The notes beneath the pieces were generated by a model that saw only the letters and a list, made by a program, of their open reading frames with translations, was not told where the DNA came from and made no database searches. Positions 51,550-60,477 of a stretch of 64,000 nucleotides of DNA are shown here, in pieces (the first letter of the stretch is position 1; each line of letters opens with the position of its first letter). This stretch comes from CAUPWF01 sp964367685 (GTDB lineage: Bacteria; Bacillota; Clostridia; Lachnospirales; Lachnospiraceae): NCBI GenBank assembly GCA_964367685.1, contig CAYIYM010000001.1:1-64000 (forward strand). Direction: 5' to 3'. The translations under genes and the position numbers were made by a program.

Positions 51550-52923
51550 ATGTCAATTGAATATCTAGGTCTCAGTAATATTCATGGCCCACTCATTGTA
51601 TTAGAGGGTGTAAAAGATGCCTTCTATGATGAAATTGTAGAATTTGTAGTTGCTGAAAACATAAAAAAATTAGGCCGTATCATAGAAATTTATGAAGATC
51701 GTGCTGTCATCCAAGTATTCGAGGGTACAGAAAATATGTCCCTTGTAAATACTCATACAAAACTAACTGGTCATCCAATGGAAATCCAGCTTTCCACCGA
51801 AATGTTAGGACGGAGGTTTAATGGAATTGGAATACCTATTGATGATTTAGGACCCATTTCAAGTTCTCTGCGAAGAGATGTAAATGGATTACCTTTAAAT
51901 CCTGTCGAACGAGAGTATCCACGAAATTTTATCTCTACTGGTATCTCTGCAATTGATGGTTTAACAACATTAATTCGTGGACAGAAATTACCCATCTTTT
52001 CTGGAAATGGACTTCCACATGATCAATTAGCTGCCCAAATTGTACAGCAAGCCTCTCTAGGAAGTGAATCTAATGAAAGCTTTGCCATTGTATTCGCTGC
52101 AATGGGTGTTAAACATGATGTTGCAAATTTTTTCCAAAAAACCTTTGAGGAAAGCGGTGTTTCTGACCACGTTGCAATGTTTCTCAATTTAGCCAATGAC
52201 CCTGTTGTTGAACGCCTAATAACGCCTAAAGTTGCGCTTACTGTCGCTGAATATCTTGCATTTGAAAAAGGAATGCATATACTAGTTATCTTAACAGATA
52301 TGACTTCATTCGCAGAAGCTATGCGCGAAGTATCATCATCTAAAGGTGAAATTCCAAGTAGAAAGGGATTCCCAGGTTATCTATACAGTGAATTAGCAAC
52401 TATTTACGAAAGGGCTGGGATTGTTCGAAGTGCAAAAGGTTCTGTAACTCAGTTGCCAATTCTTACTATGCCAAATGATGATATCACACATCCGATTCCT
52501 GATTTGACAGGATATATTACCGAAGGACAAATTGTGCTAGATCGTAATCTAAATGGACAATCCATTTATCCTCCAATCAACATACTTCCATCTCTATCAC
52601 GTCTAATGAAAGATGGAATTGGAGAAGGATACACTCGCATAGACCACCAAAGTTTAGCAAATCAGCTATTCTCTGCTTACGCTAAAGTAGGCGAAGCAAG
52701 AAACTTAGCGTCTGTTATCGGAGAGGATGAACTATCACCAATTGATAAAAAATATCTAGAATTTGGAAAACGATTCGAACAAGAGTATATTGGCCAAGGG
52801 TATAAAGAAAAACGAACTATCACAGAGACTTTAGACTTAGGTTGGAAGCTTCTTTCACTACTCCCTAAAGAAGAGCTAGATCGTGTTGATACCAAAATAT
52901 TAGAACAGTTCTACATTTCCTAA
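51550..52923 (+). CDS. A/V-type ATPase regulatory subunit B
   Basis: 457 residues: N-terminal barrel (YLGLSNIHGPLIVLEGVKDA), and a core in which the P-loop position is degenerate (FSGNGLPHDQLAAQIV), as expected of the non-catalytic B subunit. 'DMTSFAEAMREVSSSKGEIP' and 'GYLYSELATIYERAG' are diagnostic. It alternates with subunit A in the head. AGGAGG precedes the ATG. Confidence 0.97.
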   Translation: MSIEYLGLSNIHGPLIVLEGVKDAFYDEIVEFVVAENIKKLGRIIEIYEDRAVIQVFEGTENMSLVNTHTKLTGHPMEIQLSTEMLGRRFNGIGIPIDDLGPISSSLRRDVNGLPLNPVEREYPRNFISTGISAIDGLTTLIRGQKLPIFSGNGLPHDQLAAQIVQQASLGSESNESFAIVFAAMGVKHDVANFFQKTFEESGVSDHVAMFLNLANDPVVERLITPKVALTVAEYLAFEKGMHILVILTDMTSFAEAMREVSSSKGEIPSRKGFPGYLYSELATIYERAGIVRSAKGSVTQLPILTMPNDDITHPIPDLTGYITEGQIVLDRNLNGQSIYPPINILPSLSRLMKDGIGEGYTRIDHQSLANQLFSAYAKVGEARNLASVIGEDELSPIDKKYLEFGKRFEQEYIGQGYKEKRTITETLDLGWKLLSLLPKEELDRVDTKILEQFYIS

Positions 52924-52941
52924 AACGAAGGGAGGAATTCT

Positions 52942-53559
52942 ATGGATCCGCGATCATTTCCAACGAAAGGAAATCTAATATTAGCCAAAAATTCACTACT
53001 CCTTGCTAATCAAGGTTATGAATTAATGGATAAGAAGCGAAATATCTTAATTCGTGAATTAATGTCTCTAATCGAAGAGGCTAAAGAGATACAGAATCAA
53101 ATCGACACCACATTTACCCATGCATATCGCTGTCTCCAACGAGCTAATATACAAAATGGTATCAGCAACGTTTCTCAACTTGCCTATACTGTTCCAATCG
53201 AAGATTCTATTCGTATAAAAAGCAGAAGTATTATGGGTACAGAAATCCCTTTGGTAGAACATATGGAAGCTAGCAATGTACCTAGTTATGTATTTAGTGA
53301 CACCAGGGAGTCAATTGATGTGGCACGTGAAGCATTTCGGAATGTAAAAGAATTGACCATTCGATTATCCGAAGTAGAAAATTCTGCCTATCGATTGGCA
53401 AATAATATTAAAAAAACACAAAAACGTGCAAATGCATTAAAGAATATAACAATACCAACTTACAACGCGATGGTTAGCAAAATCACTACTGCTTTAGAAG
53501 AGAAAGAACGAGAAGAATTCACACGATTGAAAGTAATCAAAAGAAGAAAGATGGGATAA
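52942..53559 (+). CDS. A/V-type ATPase subunit D (central rotor shaft)
   Basis: 205 residues forming a long antiparallel coiled coil: 'PTKGNLILAKNSLLLANQGY' at the start with 'ELMDKKRNILIRELM' next, and 'KKTQKRANALKNITIPTYNA' near the end, matching subunit D/gamma-like shafts. GGGAGGAA precedes the ATG. It closes the operon and is followed directly by a strong terminator. Confidence 0.95.
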   Translation: MDPRSFPTKGNLILAKNSLLLANQGYELMDKKRNILIRELMSLIEEAKEIQNQIDTTFTHAYRCLQRANIQNGISNVSQLAYTVPIEDSIRIKSRSIMGTEIPLVEHMEASNVPSYVFSDTRESIDVAREAFRNVKELTIRLSEVENSAYRLANNIKKTQKRANALKNITIPTYNAMVSKITTALEEKEREEFTRLKVIKRRKMG

Positions 53560-53561
53560 TA

Positions 53562-53603
53562 AAAATCTCTCTAGCAGAAATCCAATTCTGTTAGAGAGAT
53601 TTT
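53562..53603 (+). terminator. Rho-independent terminator of the V-type ATPase operon
   Basis: Arms AAAATCTCTCTAGCAGAA (53562-53579) and TTCTGTTAGAGAGATTTT (53586-53603) pair almost completely around a six-base loop, ending in a T-run. It can also work for the convergent PHP gene, whose stop is about 55 bases away. Confidence 0.88.
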
Positions 53604-53657
53604 ATTATGATTTTTATTTCCATGAAGAATTCTTCATATATTCAAATATATTTATCA

Positions 53658-54440
53658 TTATCTAGATAACCGTGGTAATTTCTCAATCAAATTCAATTTA
53701 AATTTATCTATGAGTTCTTCATAAACATAGTCTAAATAATCCACATTTGTAATATGTGACACTTGGTGTACATCTATCCCTAATATTACTTCATTCCCGA
53801 CTCGACCCACAATTTCCCAGAAAAAAGGATTTGGATAATGTCGATCTTCTACAATCCCCAAAATATTTATTTCTAAAGGTATATCTAACTTCTTCATTGC
53901 CTCACATAGTCTTCTGCATTCAATTTCAAAAATTCTCTGGTCCCCCTGATAATTGATTAAATCTGGGTGTGCAAAATATACAAATCTACCTGTTTTCATT
54001 GCTTCAATTGATGAATTAACATAGGTTTTTAATTTTTCCACATCCAATGTCGGATTTCCTGAATAAGTTCCTATAATTTGTGGTGTCATAAAATGTTGTC
54101 CTAGAATCATATAGTCAATCTCTACTGCATCAATCATTTTCATTTGTTCTTCAAAAAATTCAGGGATATACTCTATTTCAAATCCTACATATATCTGAAT
54201 TTGATTTTGATATTCATCTGCTAATGCCCTAATTTCTGCTACGTAATCAGCGATTTCACTACAAGCCATACGAATTGGCATCTCTTTATCCACATCCTTT
54301 GGCAAAGGTGCATGATCTGAAAATCCCAATGTTTTCATCCCCATTGCGATTGCTGCTTCAATATACTCTCGTTCTGTACCATATGCATGTCTACAACGTG
54401 TTGTATGTGTGTGATAATTATGTTTGATCGTATTCCTCAT
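53658..54440 (-). CDS. PHP-domain phosphatase, histidinol-phosphatase-like
   Basis: 260 residues. Metal-binding PHP motifs: NYHTHTTRCRHAYG (HxH, residues 8-11 region), FSDHAPLP (D-H), 'YVGFEIEYIPEFFEEQM' (G-x-E), LGQHFM, FAHPDLI and GIDVHQV. The overall shape matches HisK/HisJ-type histidinol-phosphatases (about 265 residues), but no other his genes are near, so another phosphoester is possible. It starts 12 bases after the U32 gene stop with a poor ribosome site, which suggests coupled or low translation. Confidence 0.8.
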   Translation of the reverse strand: MRNTIKHNYHTHTTRCRHAYGTEREYIEAAIAMGMKTLGFSDHAPLPKDVDKEMPIRMACSEIADYVAEIRALADEYQNQIQIYVGFEIEYIPEFFEEQMKMIDAVEIDYMILGQHFMTPQIIGTYSGNPTLDVEKLKTYVNSSIEAMKTGRFVYFAHPDLINYQGDQRIFEIECRRLCEAMKKLDIPLEINILGIVEDRHYPNPFFWEIVGRVGNEVILGIDVHQVSHITNVDYLDYVYEELIDKFKLNLIEKLPRLSR

Positions 54441-54452
54441 ATATTTTTCTTC

Positions 54453-55676
54453 CTATTCTTCTCTGCGTAAGATATCAAATTGGTCAACGTCCATACCTAA
54501 GTCTATATATAACACTTGCTTTGGATGTGGTGCACTTTCTTGTTCTAATCCTGCTTCGTCTACAATTCGGCGAACTGTCACCACATCATTTCTTCCATCT
54601 GGTCGCATCACTTCAATTTCTTCGCCTACAGAAAATTTATTACGTTGTTCTATACGATATAATCCCTCCGCGTTTCGCTCGCCTATGATTCCTAAATATG
54701 TGTATTCTTTTACATATGTATTTTCGTTGTATATTTGAGTTGTTTCATCTGTCTTACCAAAGAAAAATCCTGTTGTAAATTGTCGGTAAGTACAATTTGA
54801 AATCTGCTCCAAATACCACGGCATATTTTCTCTATAAAGTGCTGGATCGTTCTTAAAATCGTCAATCGCTTTTCTGTATGTTCTAGCAACAGTTGCCACA
54901 TAGAGTGCAGTTTTCATGCGACCTTCAATTTTCAAACTATCAATTCCTGCCTCTAGCAATTCCGGAATATATTCTATCATACATAGATCCTTAGAATTAA
55001 ATATATAAGTTCCTCTTTCATTCTCATATACTGGCATATACTCCCCTGGTCTTGTTTCCTCTACCAGTGAATATTTCCATCGACAGGGATGTGTGCAAGC
55101 ACCTCTATTTGCATCACGTCCAGTAAAATAATTACTTAAAAGGCATCTGCCTGAATAAGACATACACATCGCACCATGCACAAATGTTTCAATTTCTAAG
55201 TCTGGTGATATATTTGCTCTTAATCCCTTGATTTCCTCTAGTGAAAGCTCGCGAGCTGATACTACTCGAGTCGCGCCCATTTGATGCCAAAAATTATATG
55301 TCCCATAATTTGTATTATTTGCTTGTGTACTAATATGTACTTCTATTTCTGGACATACTTGCTTTGCAATTGTAAATACACCAGGATCCGCAATAATTAG
55401 TCCATCTGGCTTAATTTCCTTTAGCTCCTTGAAATATGCCTCTACTCCTGTCAAATCCTCGTTATGCGCTAAAATATTCGCTGTTACGTACACTTTGACA
55501 TTATGCTCATGTGCAAATGCAATTCCTTCTCGCATATCATCCATAGAGAAATTCTTTGCCTTTGCTCTTAATCCAAATTCTGCTCCACCAATATACACTG
55601 CATCTGCACCAAATATTACAGCTGTTTTTAGTACTTCCAAGCTACTTGCAGGTATTAATAATTCTGGATGTCTCAT
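54453..55676 (-). CDS. U32 family protein, probable tRNA 5-hydroxyuridine synthesis protein TrhP (YrrO/YegQ-like)
   Basis: 407 residues. U32 signature 'TFVHGAMCMSYSGRCLLSNY' and 'NRGACTHPCRWKYSL' with four conserved cysteines, plus ELLIPASSLEVLKTAVIFGA at the N-terminus. YrrN/YrrO in Bacillus and YegQ in E. coli are TrhP, which uses prephenate to hydroxylate U34 of tRNA. The gene follows a TrmR-like methyltransferase by eight bases, as in the Bacillus yrrMNO cluster, which supports that role and argues against a protease. Only one U32 gene is present, as in E. coli. Confidence 0.8.
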   Translation of the reverse strand: MRHPELLIPASSLEVLKTAVIFGADAVYIGGAEFGLRAKAKNFSMDDMREGIAFAHEHNVKVYVTANILAHNEDLTGVEAYFKELKEIKPDGLIIADPGVFTIAKQVCPEIEVHISTQANNTNYGTYNFWHQMGATRVVSARELSLEEIKGLRANISPDLEIETFVHGAMCMSYSGRCLLSNYFTGRDANRGACTHPCRWKYSLVEETRPGEYMPVYENERGTYIFNSKDLCMIEYIPELLEAGIDSLKIEGRMKTALYVATVARTYRKAIDDFKNDPALYRENMPWYLEQISNCTYRQFTTGFFFGKTDETTQIYNENTYVKEYTYLGIIGERNAEGLYRIEQRNKFSVGEEIEVMRPDGRNDVVTVRRIVDEAGLEQESAPHPKQVLYIDLGMDVDQFDILRREE

Positions 55677-55684
55677 GTTCTGTC

Positions 55685-56335
55685 TTACTCCTTTTCTTTC
55701 TTAACACTGATTGCTACTCCATCGCCGAGCGGAATAATCGAAGTTACCAACTGTTCTTCATGCTTCAATTGATATAAGTATTCTCGCATTCTCCCATGTA
55801 TGGTTCTATTTCTTCGTTCAACTGCATAACGTGCTTCCATAATATCACCATCTTGTAAGACATTGTCAGAAACTAAAACACCACCGACTTCTAGTAATCG
55901 AATTACCTCTGGCATATATGTAATATACTGCGCCTTTGCAGCATCCATAAATATAAAATCATATGTCCCATTTAATGATTTAAGAACGTCTAATGCATCA
56001 CCTTCAATTAAAGTGATTTGCTCTTCTTTTTTTGCTCGTTTAAAATTATTTAGTGCAATGGGTATTCTTTTTTCAAATTTTTCTATTGTCGTAATCTTAC
56101 AATTCGTTGGTGCGTATTCACTCATCAATAACGCAGAGAAACCTACGGCTGTCCCTACTTCTAGGATGCGCATAGGTTTATTCATAGCAAGAAGAACTTT
56201 TAAGAAACTTTGCATTTCTTTACGAATAATTGGGACAAACGTATCCAAGGCTTCTTTTTCAATTTCTTCTAGTATTAAACTATTCTCTGTTTCCATCGAA
56301 TTGATAAAAGTTATCATTCTTTCATCAACAATCAT
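55685..56335 (-). CDS. trmR: SAM-dependent O-methyltransferase, probable tRNA 5-hydroxyuridine methyltransferase TrmR
   Basis: 216 residues of the catechol-O-methyltransferase-like class: motif I RILEVGTAVGFSALLMSEY, 'DFIFMDAAKAQYITYMPEVI' (metal Asp and substrate-site Lys), and 'LVSDNVLQDGDIMEARYAVE' with the D-N metal pair. Bacillus TrmR (YrrM) converts ho5U34 to mo5U34 in tRNAs that read fourfold-degenerate codons. The adjacent TrhP-like gene makes its substrate, so gene order supports the assignment. It begins 17 bases after rnj. Confidence 0.82.
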   Translation of the reverse strand: MIVDERMITFINSMETENSLILEEIEKEALDTFVPIIRKEMQSFLKVLLAMNKPMRILEVGTAVGFSALLMSEYAPTNCKITTIEKFEKRIPIALNNFKRAKKEEQITLIEGDALDVLKSLNGTYDFIFMDAAKAQYITYMPEVIRLLEVGGVLVSDNVLQDGDIMEARYAVERRNRTIHGRMREYLYQLKHEEQLVTSIIPLGDGVAISVKKEKE

Positions 56336-56351
56336 ATTATTTTCCTTCTAT

Positions 56352-58022
56352 CTATAAATCTACATCCATGATGATAGGCAAAATCATCGGACGTCTCTTT
56401 GTTTTCTTCCAGATAAAATCATTCATAGTATCTCTAATCACAATTTTTATCCTACTCCAATCTACATGCTTATTAGATAAACACTCTTCTGTAGCCTTCG
56501 TTAATACTGCTCTTGCTTCTTCCATCAATCCTTCTGATTCTCTTACATAAACAAATCCTCTAGATACAATATCCGGTCCAGCAAGCAACACATTTGACCC
56601 TTTTTGAAGTGTTAATACGACAATTAAAATTCCGTCTTCTGCTAAATGTTGACGATCTCTTAATACAATATTTCCTACATCTCCTACACCTAGACCATCT
56701 ACTAAAATTCCACCTGCTGTTACATGGTCAACAATACCTGCTTCATCTTGTGACAATTCAAGTACATCTCCTGATTTCAGAATAAAAATATCCTTCTTAT
56801 CAATTCCAAGGGATTCTGCAATATTTGCATTTGCTTTTAAATGTCTGAATTCACCATGTACCGGTATTGCATATTTAGGTTTCACCAAGGAATAAATGAG
56901 CTTTAATTCTTCTTCACAAGCATGTCCCGATACGTGTGCATCTTGGAAGATTACATCAGCGCCTTTTTGGCTTAATTCATTAATAACTTTTGATACCGAT
57001 TTCTCATTTCCTGGAATTGGGCTTGAACTAAATACGACTGTGTCCCCTGGCTTAATAGAAACCTTCTTATGAATATCAGCTGCCATTCTAGACAACGCTG
57101 CCATAGATTCTCCTTGGCTACCAGTTGTAATAAGGACAGTCTTCTCATCTGGATAATTTTTCAATTGATCAATTGGAATCAAAGTATTATCTGGAATATC
57201 TAAATATCCTAATTCAGAAGCAGTATCAATAATGTTCACCATACTACGTCCTTCTACCACTACTTTTCTGCCATATTTATACGCTGTATTAATAATTTGC
57301 TGTACACGGTCTACATTAGATGCAAATGTAGCAACAATAATTCTTGATTTTAAATGTTCTGAGAAAATATGGTCGATTGCTTTCCCTACCGTTCTCTCTG
57401 ATTGTGTAAATCCTGGTCTTGTTGCATTTGTACTATCAGACATCAACGCAAGCACACCTTTTTTCCCAATCTCCGAGAATCTCTGCAAGTCAATAGCATC
57501 ACCAAATACTGGTGTGTAATCCACTTTAAAATCACCTGTGTGAACTACGATACCTGCTGGTGAGAAAATAGCTAATGCTGCTGCATCTGCAATACTGTGA
57601 TTTGTCTTAATAAATTCAATTCTGAACCTCCCTAAGTTAATAGATTGTCCATGCTTTACTACTTTTCTCTTTGTTGAACGTAGCAAATTATGTTCTTTTA
57701 GCTTCTTATCTATAATACCCATTGTTAATTTTGTTGCATAAATCGGAATATTAATTTCTTTTAGAGCATAAGCTAATGCTCCAATATGATCTTCGTGTCC
57801 GTGCGTAATTACAAATCCTTTTACCTTTGAAGCATTATCTTTTAAATACGTAATATCTGGTATTACTAAATCAATACCCAACATATCATCTTGTGGGAAT
57901 GCCAAGCCGCAATCCACAACAATAATACTGTCTTCGAATTCAAAAGCAGTAATGTTCATTCCAATAGATTCTAATCCACCTAATGGAATTATTTTTAATT
58001 TTCCTTGATTTTCTTTCTTCAA
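56352..58022 (-). CDS. rnj: Ribonuclease J
   Basis: 556 residues. Metallo-beta-lactamase core with the HGHEDHIG motif (residues about 74-81), beta-CASP motifs (MSDSTNATRPGFTQSERTVG; the GSQGE box) and a C-terminal domain ending near 'RRPMILPIIMDVDL'. RNase J degrades and matures RNA by 5'-to-3' exonuclease and endonuclease action. The start is TTG at 58022 with GGAGG ten bases upstream. It follows DUF1292 by 32 bases. Confidence 0.94.
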   Translation of the reverse strand: MKKENQGKLKIIPLGGLESIGMNITAFEFEDSIIVVDCGLAFPQDDMLGIDLVIPDITYLKDNASKVKGFVITHGHEDHIGALAYALKEINIPIYATKLTMGIIDKKLKEHNLLRSTKRKVVKHGQSINLGRFRIEFIKTNHSIADAAALAIFSPAGIVVHTGDFKVDYTPVFGDAIDLQRFSEIGKKGVLALMSDSTNATRPGFTQSERTVGKAIDHIFSEHLKSRIIVATFASNVDRVQQIINTAYKYGRKVVVEGRSMVNIIDTASELGYLDIPDNTLIPIDQLKNYPDEKTVLITTGSQGESMAALSRMAADIHKKVSIKPGDTVVFSSSPIPGNEKSVSKVINELSQKGADVIFQDAHVSGHACEEELKLIYSLVKPKYAIPVHGEFRHLKANANIAESLGIDKKDIFILKSGDVLELSQDEAGIVDHVTAGGILVDGLGVGDVGNIVLRDRQHLAEDGILIVVLTLQKGSNVLLAGPDIVSRGFVYVRESEGLMEEARAVLTKATEECLSNKHVDWSRIKIVIRDTMNDFIWKKTKRRPMILPIIMDVDL

Positions 58023-58054
58023 AAACTCTACACCTCCATGTGCTTTCCGAACCG

Positions 58055-58318
58055 TTACTCTCTTTCAATCCCAATATCTTCTAGTAGCTCTTCAAACATT
58101 TTTAAAACAGCATCCAACTCAACCTCGTCTTCTACTATTTCATATAAACTATCTGAATCCTCTGCGTCTGCCATATCCTTCAAGATTAGACACTCTGCAT
58201 CATCTTCCTCTGAGTCAGCAACTAAAAGATAAGAATTTCCATTTATCTTAGTTTCTTCTACTACGTGAAATTCAACAACCTCACCTGTTTCTTCAAATGT
58301 GAACTCAATTTTATTCAT
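58055..58318 (-). CDS. DUF1292 family protein (YrzB-like)
   Basis: 87 residues, strongly acidic, with the family pattern 'IEFTFEETGEVVEFHVVEET' then 'INGNSYLLVADSEEDDAECL' and 'YEIVEDEVELDAVLKMFEEL'. Function unknown, but it lies downstream of ruvX and ireB in nearly all Firmicutes. AAGGAG precedes the ATG and ruvX ends ten bases upstream. Confidence 0.9.
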   Translation of the reverse strand: MNKIEFTFEETGEVVEFHVVEETKINGNSYLLVADSEEDDAECLILKDMADAEDSDSLYEIVEDEVELDAVLKMFEELLEDIGIERE

Positions 58319-58328
58319 ATTCTACTCC

Positions 58329-58763
58329 TTATATCTCTTTCTTAATGCTCAAAGAATAAAGATAACCTTGCAAAATAAACACTGCCGCTATCTTATCAAT
58401 ATATTTCTTTCTATCTTCTCTTCGCACATCACTTTCAATCAATGTTCGCTCAGCTTCTACCGTTGTAAGACGTTCATCCCATAAAATGACTTCCTTGCTT
58501 ACTCTTTTTTCAAGCATCTCTTTAAACTCTATTGTTTTTTCACCGCGTTCGCCAATAGAGTTATTCATATTTTTAGGAAATCCGAGTACAATTTTTTCAA
58601 CATTGTATTCAAGAACTAACTCTTCTATTCTTGACAATGATTGACGTAACTTATTCTCAGATTTACGGGTAATTGTCTCAACACCTTGCGCAGTAAACCC
58701 AAGGGGATCGCTGATTGCTACTCCTATGGTCTTTGATCCATAGTCTAATCCCATAATTCTCAT
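58329..58763 (-). CDS. ruvX: RuvX/YqgF RNase H-like nuclease (pre-16S rRNA processing / Holliday junction resolvase family)
   Basis: 144 residues from the ATG at 58763 (MRIMGLDYGSKTIGVAISDP), which matches the family start; an ATG 15 bases upstream would overlap ireB. Catalytic residues: Asp in GLDYGSKTIG, Glu in KIVLGFPKNM region, Asp in LWDERLTTVEAE. E. coli YqgF matures 16S rRNA 5' ends, and related enzymes cleave Holliday junctions. It is downstream of ireB with two bases between. Confidence 0.92.
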   Translation of the reverse strand: MRIMGLDYGSKTIGVAISDPLGFTAQGVETITRKSENKLRQSLSRIEELVLEYNVEKIVLGFPKNMNNSIGERGEKTIEFKEMLEKRVSKEVILWDERLTTVEAERTLIESDVRREDRKKYIDKIAAVFILQGYLYSLSIKKEI

Positions 58764-58765
58764 TA

Positions 58766-59032
58766 TTATTTTTCCCATTCCAAATGCTTGATATATACCT
58801 TAAGCATTTCTTCTACTAATTCGTCACGTTCTATCTTCATAATAAAACTTCTTGCGCTATTATGACTGGTAATATAGGTAGGATCACCTGACATAATATA
58901 CCCAACTATTTGGTTAACAGGGTTATACCCTTTTTCTCTTAAAGCCTGATATACATGAGCGAGGATATCTACTGCGTCGAACTCAGGTATATTATCTACT
59001 TTAAAGAATTGTGTGTTTGTAATTTCTTTCAT
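58766..59032 (-). CDS. IreB family regulatory phosphoprotein (UPF0297/YrzL)
   Basis: 88 residues with the diagnostic 'EKGYNPVNQIVGYIMSGDPT' and YITSHNSAR. In Enterococcus IreB is phosphorylated on N-terminal threonines by the PASTA kinase IreK and controls cephalosporin resistance; here Thr5 and Thr7 (ITNTQFF) occupy the same place. It starts the ireB-ruvX-DUF1292 unit. AAGGA lies nine bases before the ATG. Confidence 0.93.
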   Translation of the reverse strand: MKEITNTQFFKVDNIPEFDAVDILAHVYQALREKGYNPVNQIVGYIMSGDPTYITSHNSARSFIMKIERDELVEEMLKVYIKHLEWEK

Positions 59033-59088
59033 TCATTCACGTCCTTATTATTATTCCTCTTTCATTCTAATACACCCACTCAGAAAAT

Positions 59089-60369
59089 TCAATGTATAAT
59101 TTGTAAAACATCTCCAATTGTTTTGTTAATTACTTGGTTAATTTCATGGTTTTCCGCTTTAATTGCGACTTTTATATACTCTTTTGTATGTCCAACCATG
59201 TATTTTTCACCATTCATCTGTACTTCCTCTTCTAATAAAAGAGATACTTCTTGACCAATCATAGATTCATCTATGCGCTTCCTCTGTATCTCATTTAATG
59301 CAATAAGTTCCGTACTTCTTCTACTCTTTTCTTGATCTGACACCTGGTTTTTCATATTAGCCGCCTTTGTGCCCTCTCTTTTCGAGTATTTAAATACATG
59401 TGTTTCATAAAATCCTATTCTCTCAATAAATGCTCTTGATTCTTGAAACTCCTCTTCTGTTTCTCCTGGAAAACCAACAATAATATCTGTTGTAAATGTA
59501 ACAAATCCTAATTTACTACGTAGTAAATCACAGGATTCCTCGTATTCTTTCGTCGTGTATTTTCGATTCATGCGCGCCAACGTAGCATCACTTCCACTTT
59601 GTAAGGATAGATGAAAATGCGCACAGAACTTCGGAAGTAGGGAAATACTATTCACAAATTCTTGTGTTATAATTCGCGGCTCTAAAGATCCTAAACGAAT
59701 ACGTTGGATTCCATCTATTTCGTGCACAGCTTTGATCAAAGTCAATAAATTCACATCCCCTTCTTGATCAATTCCGTAAGAACTCAAATGAATTCCTGTC
59801 AGTACAACTTCTTTGTATCCATTGGTTGCAAGTGCTTTTACCTCTGCAACAACATCTTCAACATTTCTACTTCTAATGCGTCCTCTTGCGAATGGAATAA
59901 TACAGTAACTACAGAATTGATTGCATCCATCTTGCACTTTTAAATACGCTCTTGTATGCTCTGCTGTTTTGCTTACATGAAGTGGCTCGTATTCTTTGGT
60001 GTTATTGATATCAATAACATGACTCTCCCCTTTTTCATAGGATTTTAAAATGTGTATCAATTCATTCTTTTTGTTATTACCAATTACCAAATCAATGCTT
60101 TCATCCAATTTAGCATCATCTTTAACTTGAACATAACATCCAGCCGCTACTACAATTGCAGATGGATTCATTTTTTTTGCTTTGTGTAACATTTGTCTTG
60201 ATTTGCGATCTGCCATATTTGTCACAGTACAAGTATTTATTATATAAATATCTGCTCCTTCTTTAAAAGGAACTATCTCATAGCCATTATTTTCCAGCAA
60301 TTCTTGCATGGCTTCCGTTTCATACGAGTTTACTTTGCATCCCAAATTATGCAATGCTACTTTCTTCAT
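59089..60369 (-). CDS. mtaB: tRNA (t6A37) methylthiotransferase MtaB
   Basis: 426 residues: N-terminal MTTase domain (VALHNLGCKVNSYETEAM, TCTVTNMADRKSRQML with three cluster cysteines), radical-SAM motif GCNQFCSYCIIPFARG, and a C-terminal TRAM-like domain. The HNLGCKVN variant (not NTxGCQMN of MiaB) indicates MtaB, which adds a methylthio group to t6A37 in tRNAs that read ANN codons. It is divergent from the HPr-like gene. Confidence 0.93.
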   Translation of the reverse strand: MKKVALHNLGCKVNSYETEAMQELLENNGYEIVPFKEGADIYIINTCTVTNMADRKSRQMLHKAKKMNPSAIVVAAGCYVQVKDDAKLDESIDLVIGNNKKNELIHILKSYEKGESHVIDINNTKEYEPLHVSKTAEHTRAYLKVQDGCNQFCSYCIIPFARGRIRSRNVEDVVAEVKALATNGYKEVVLTGIHLSSYGIDQEGDVNLLTLIKAVHEIDGIQRIRLGSLEPRIITQEFVNSISLLPKFCAHFHLSLQSGSDATLARMNRKYTTKEYEESCDLLRSKLGFVTFTTDIIVGFPGETEEEFQESRAFIERIGFYETHVFKYSKREGTKAANMKNQVSDQEKSRRSTELIALNEIQRKRIDESMIGQEVSLLLEEEVQMNGEKYMVGHTKEYIKVAIKAENHEINQVINKTIGDVLQIIH

Positions 60370-60431
60370 TTAATTTCCTCTTTCTATAAATATTTCATCA
60401 ACTCTTTATTCGAACCTTATTGACATTTACC

Positions 60432-60459
60432 TTAACAAGCATTAAGATAAACTTATAAT
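60432..60459 (+). promoter_or_regulatory. Promoter of the HPr-like gene
   Basis: TTAACA (60432-60437), 16-base spacer, perfect TATAAT (60454-60459), followed by AAGGAGG five bases before the ATG at 60478. Confidence 0.65.
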
Positions 60460-60477
60460 AAACAAGGAGGTAATGAA

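Noticed and set aside
54453..55676. Collagenase-like protease from the peptidase U32 label
   Set aside because: Gene order with a TrmR-like methyltransferase and characterised U32 relatives in tRNA hydroxylation make a protease role unlikely.
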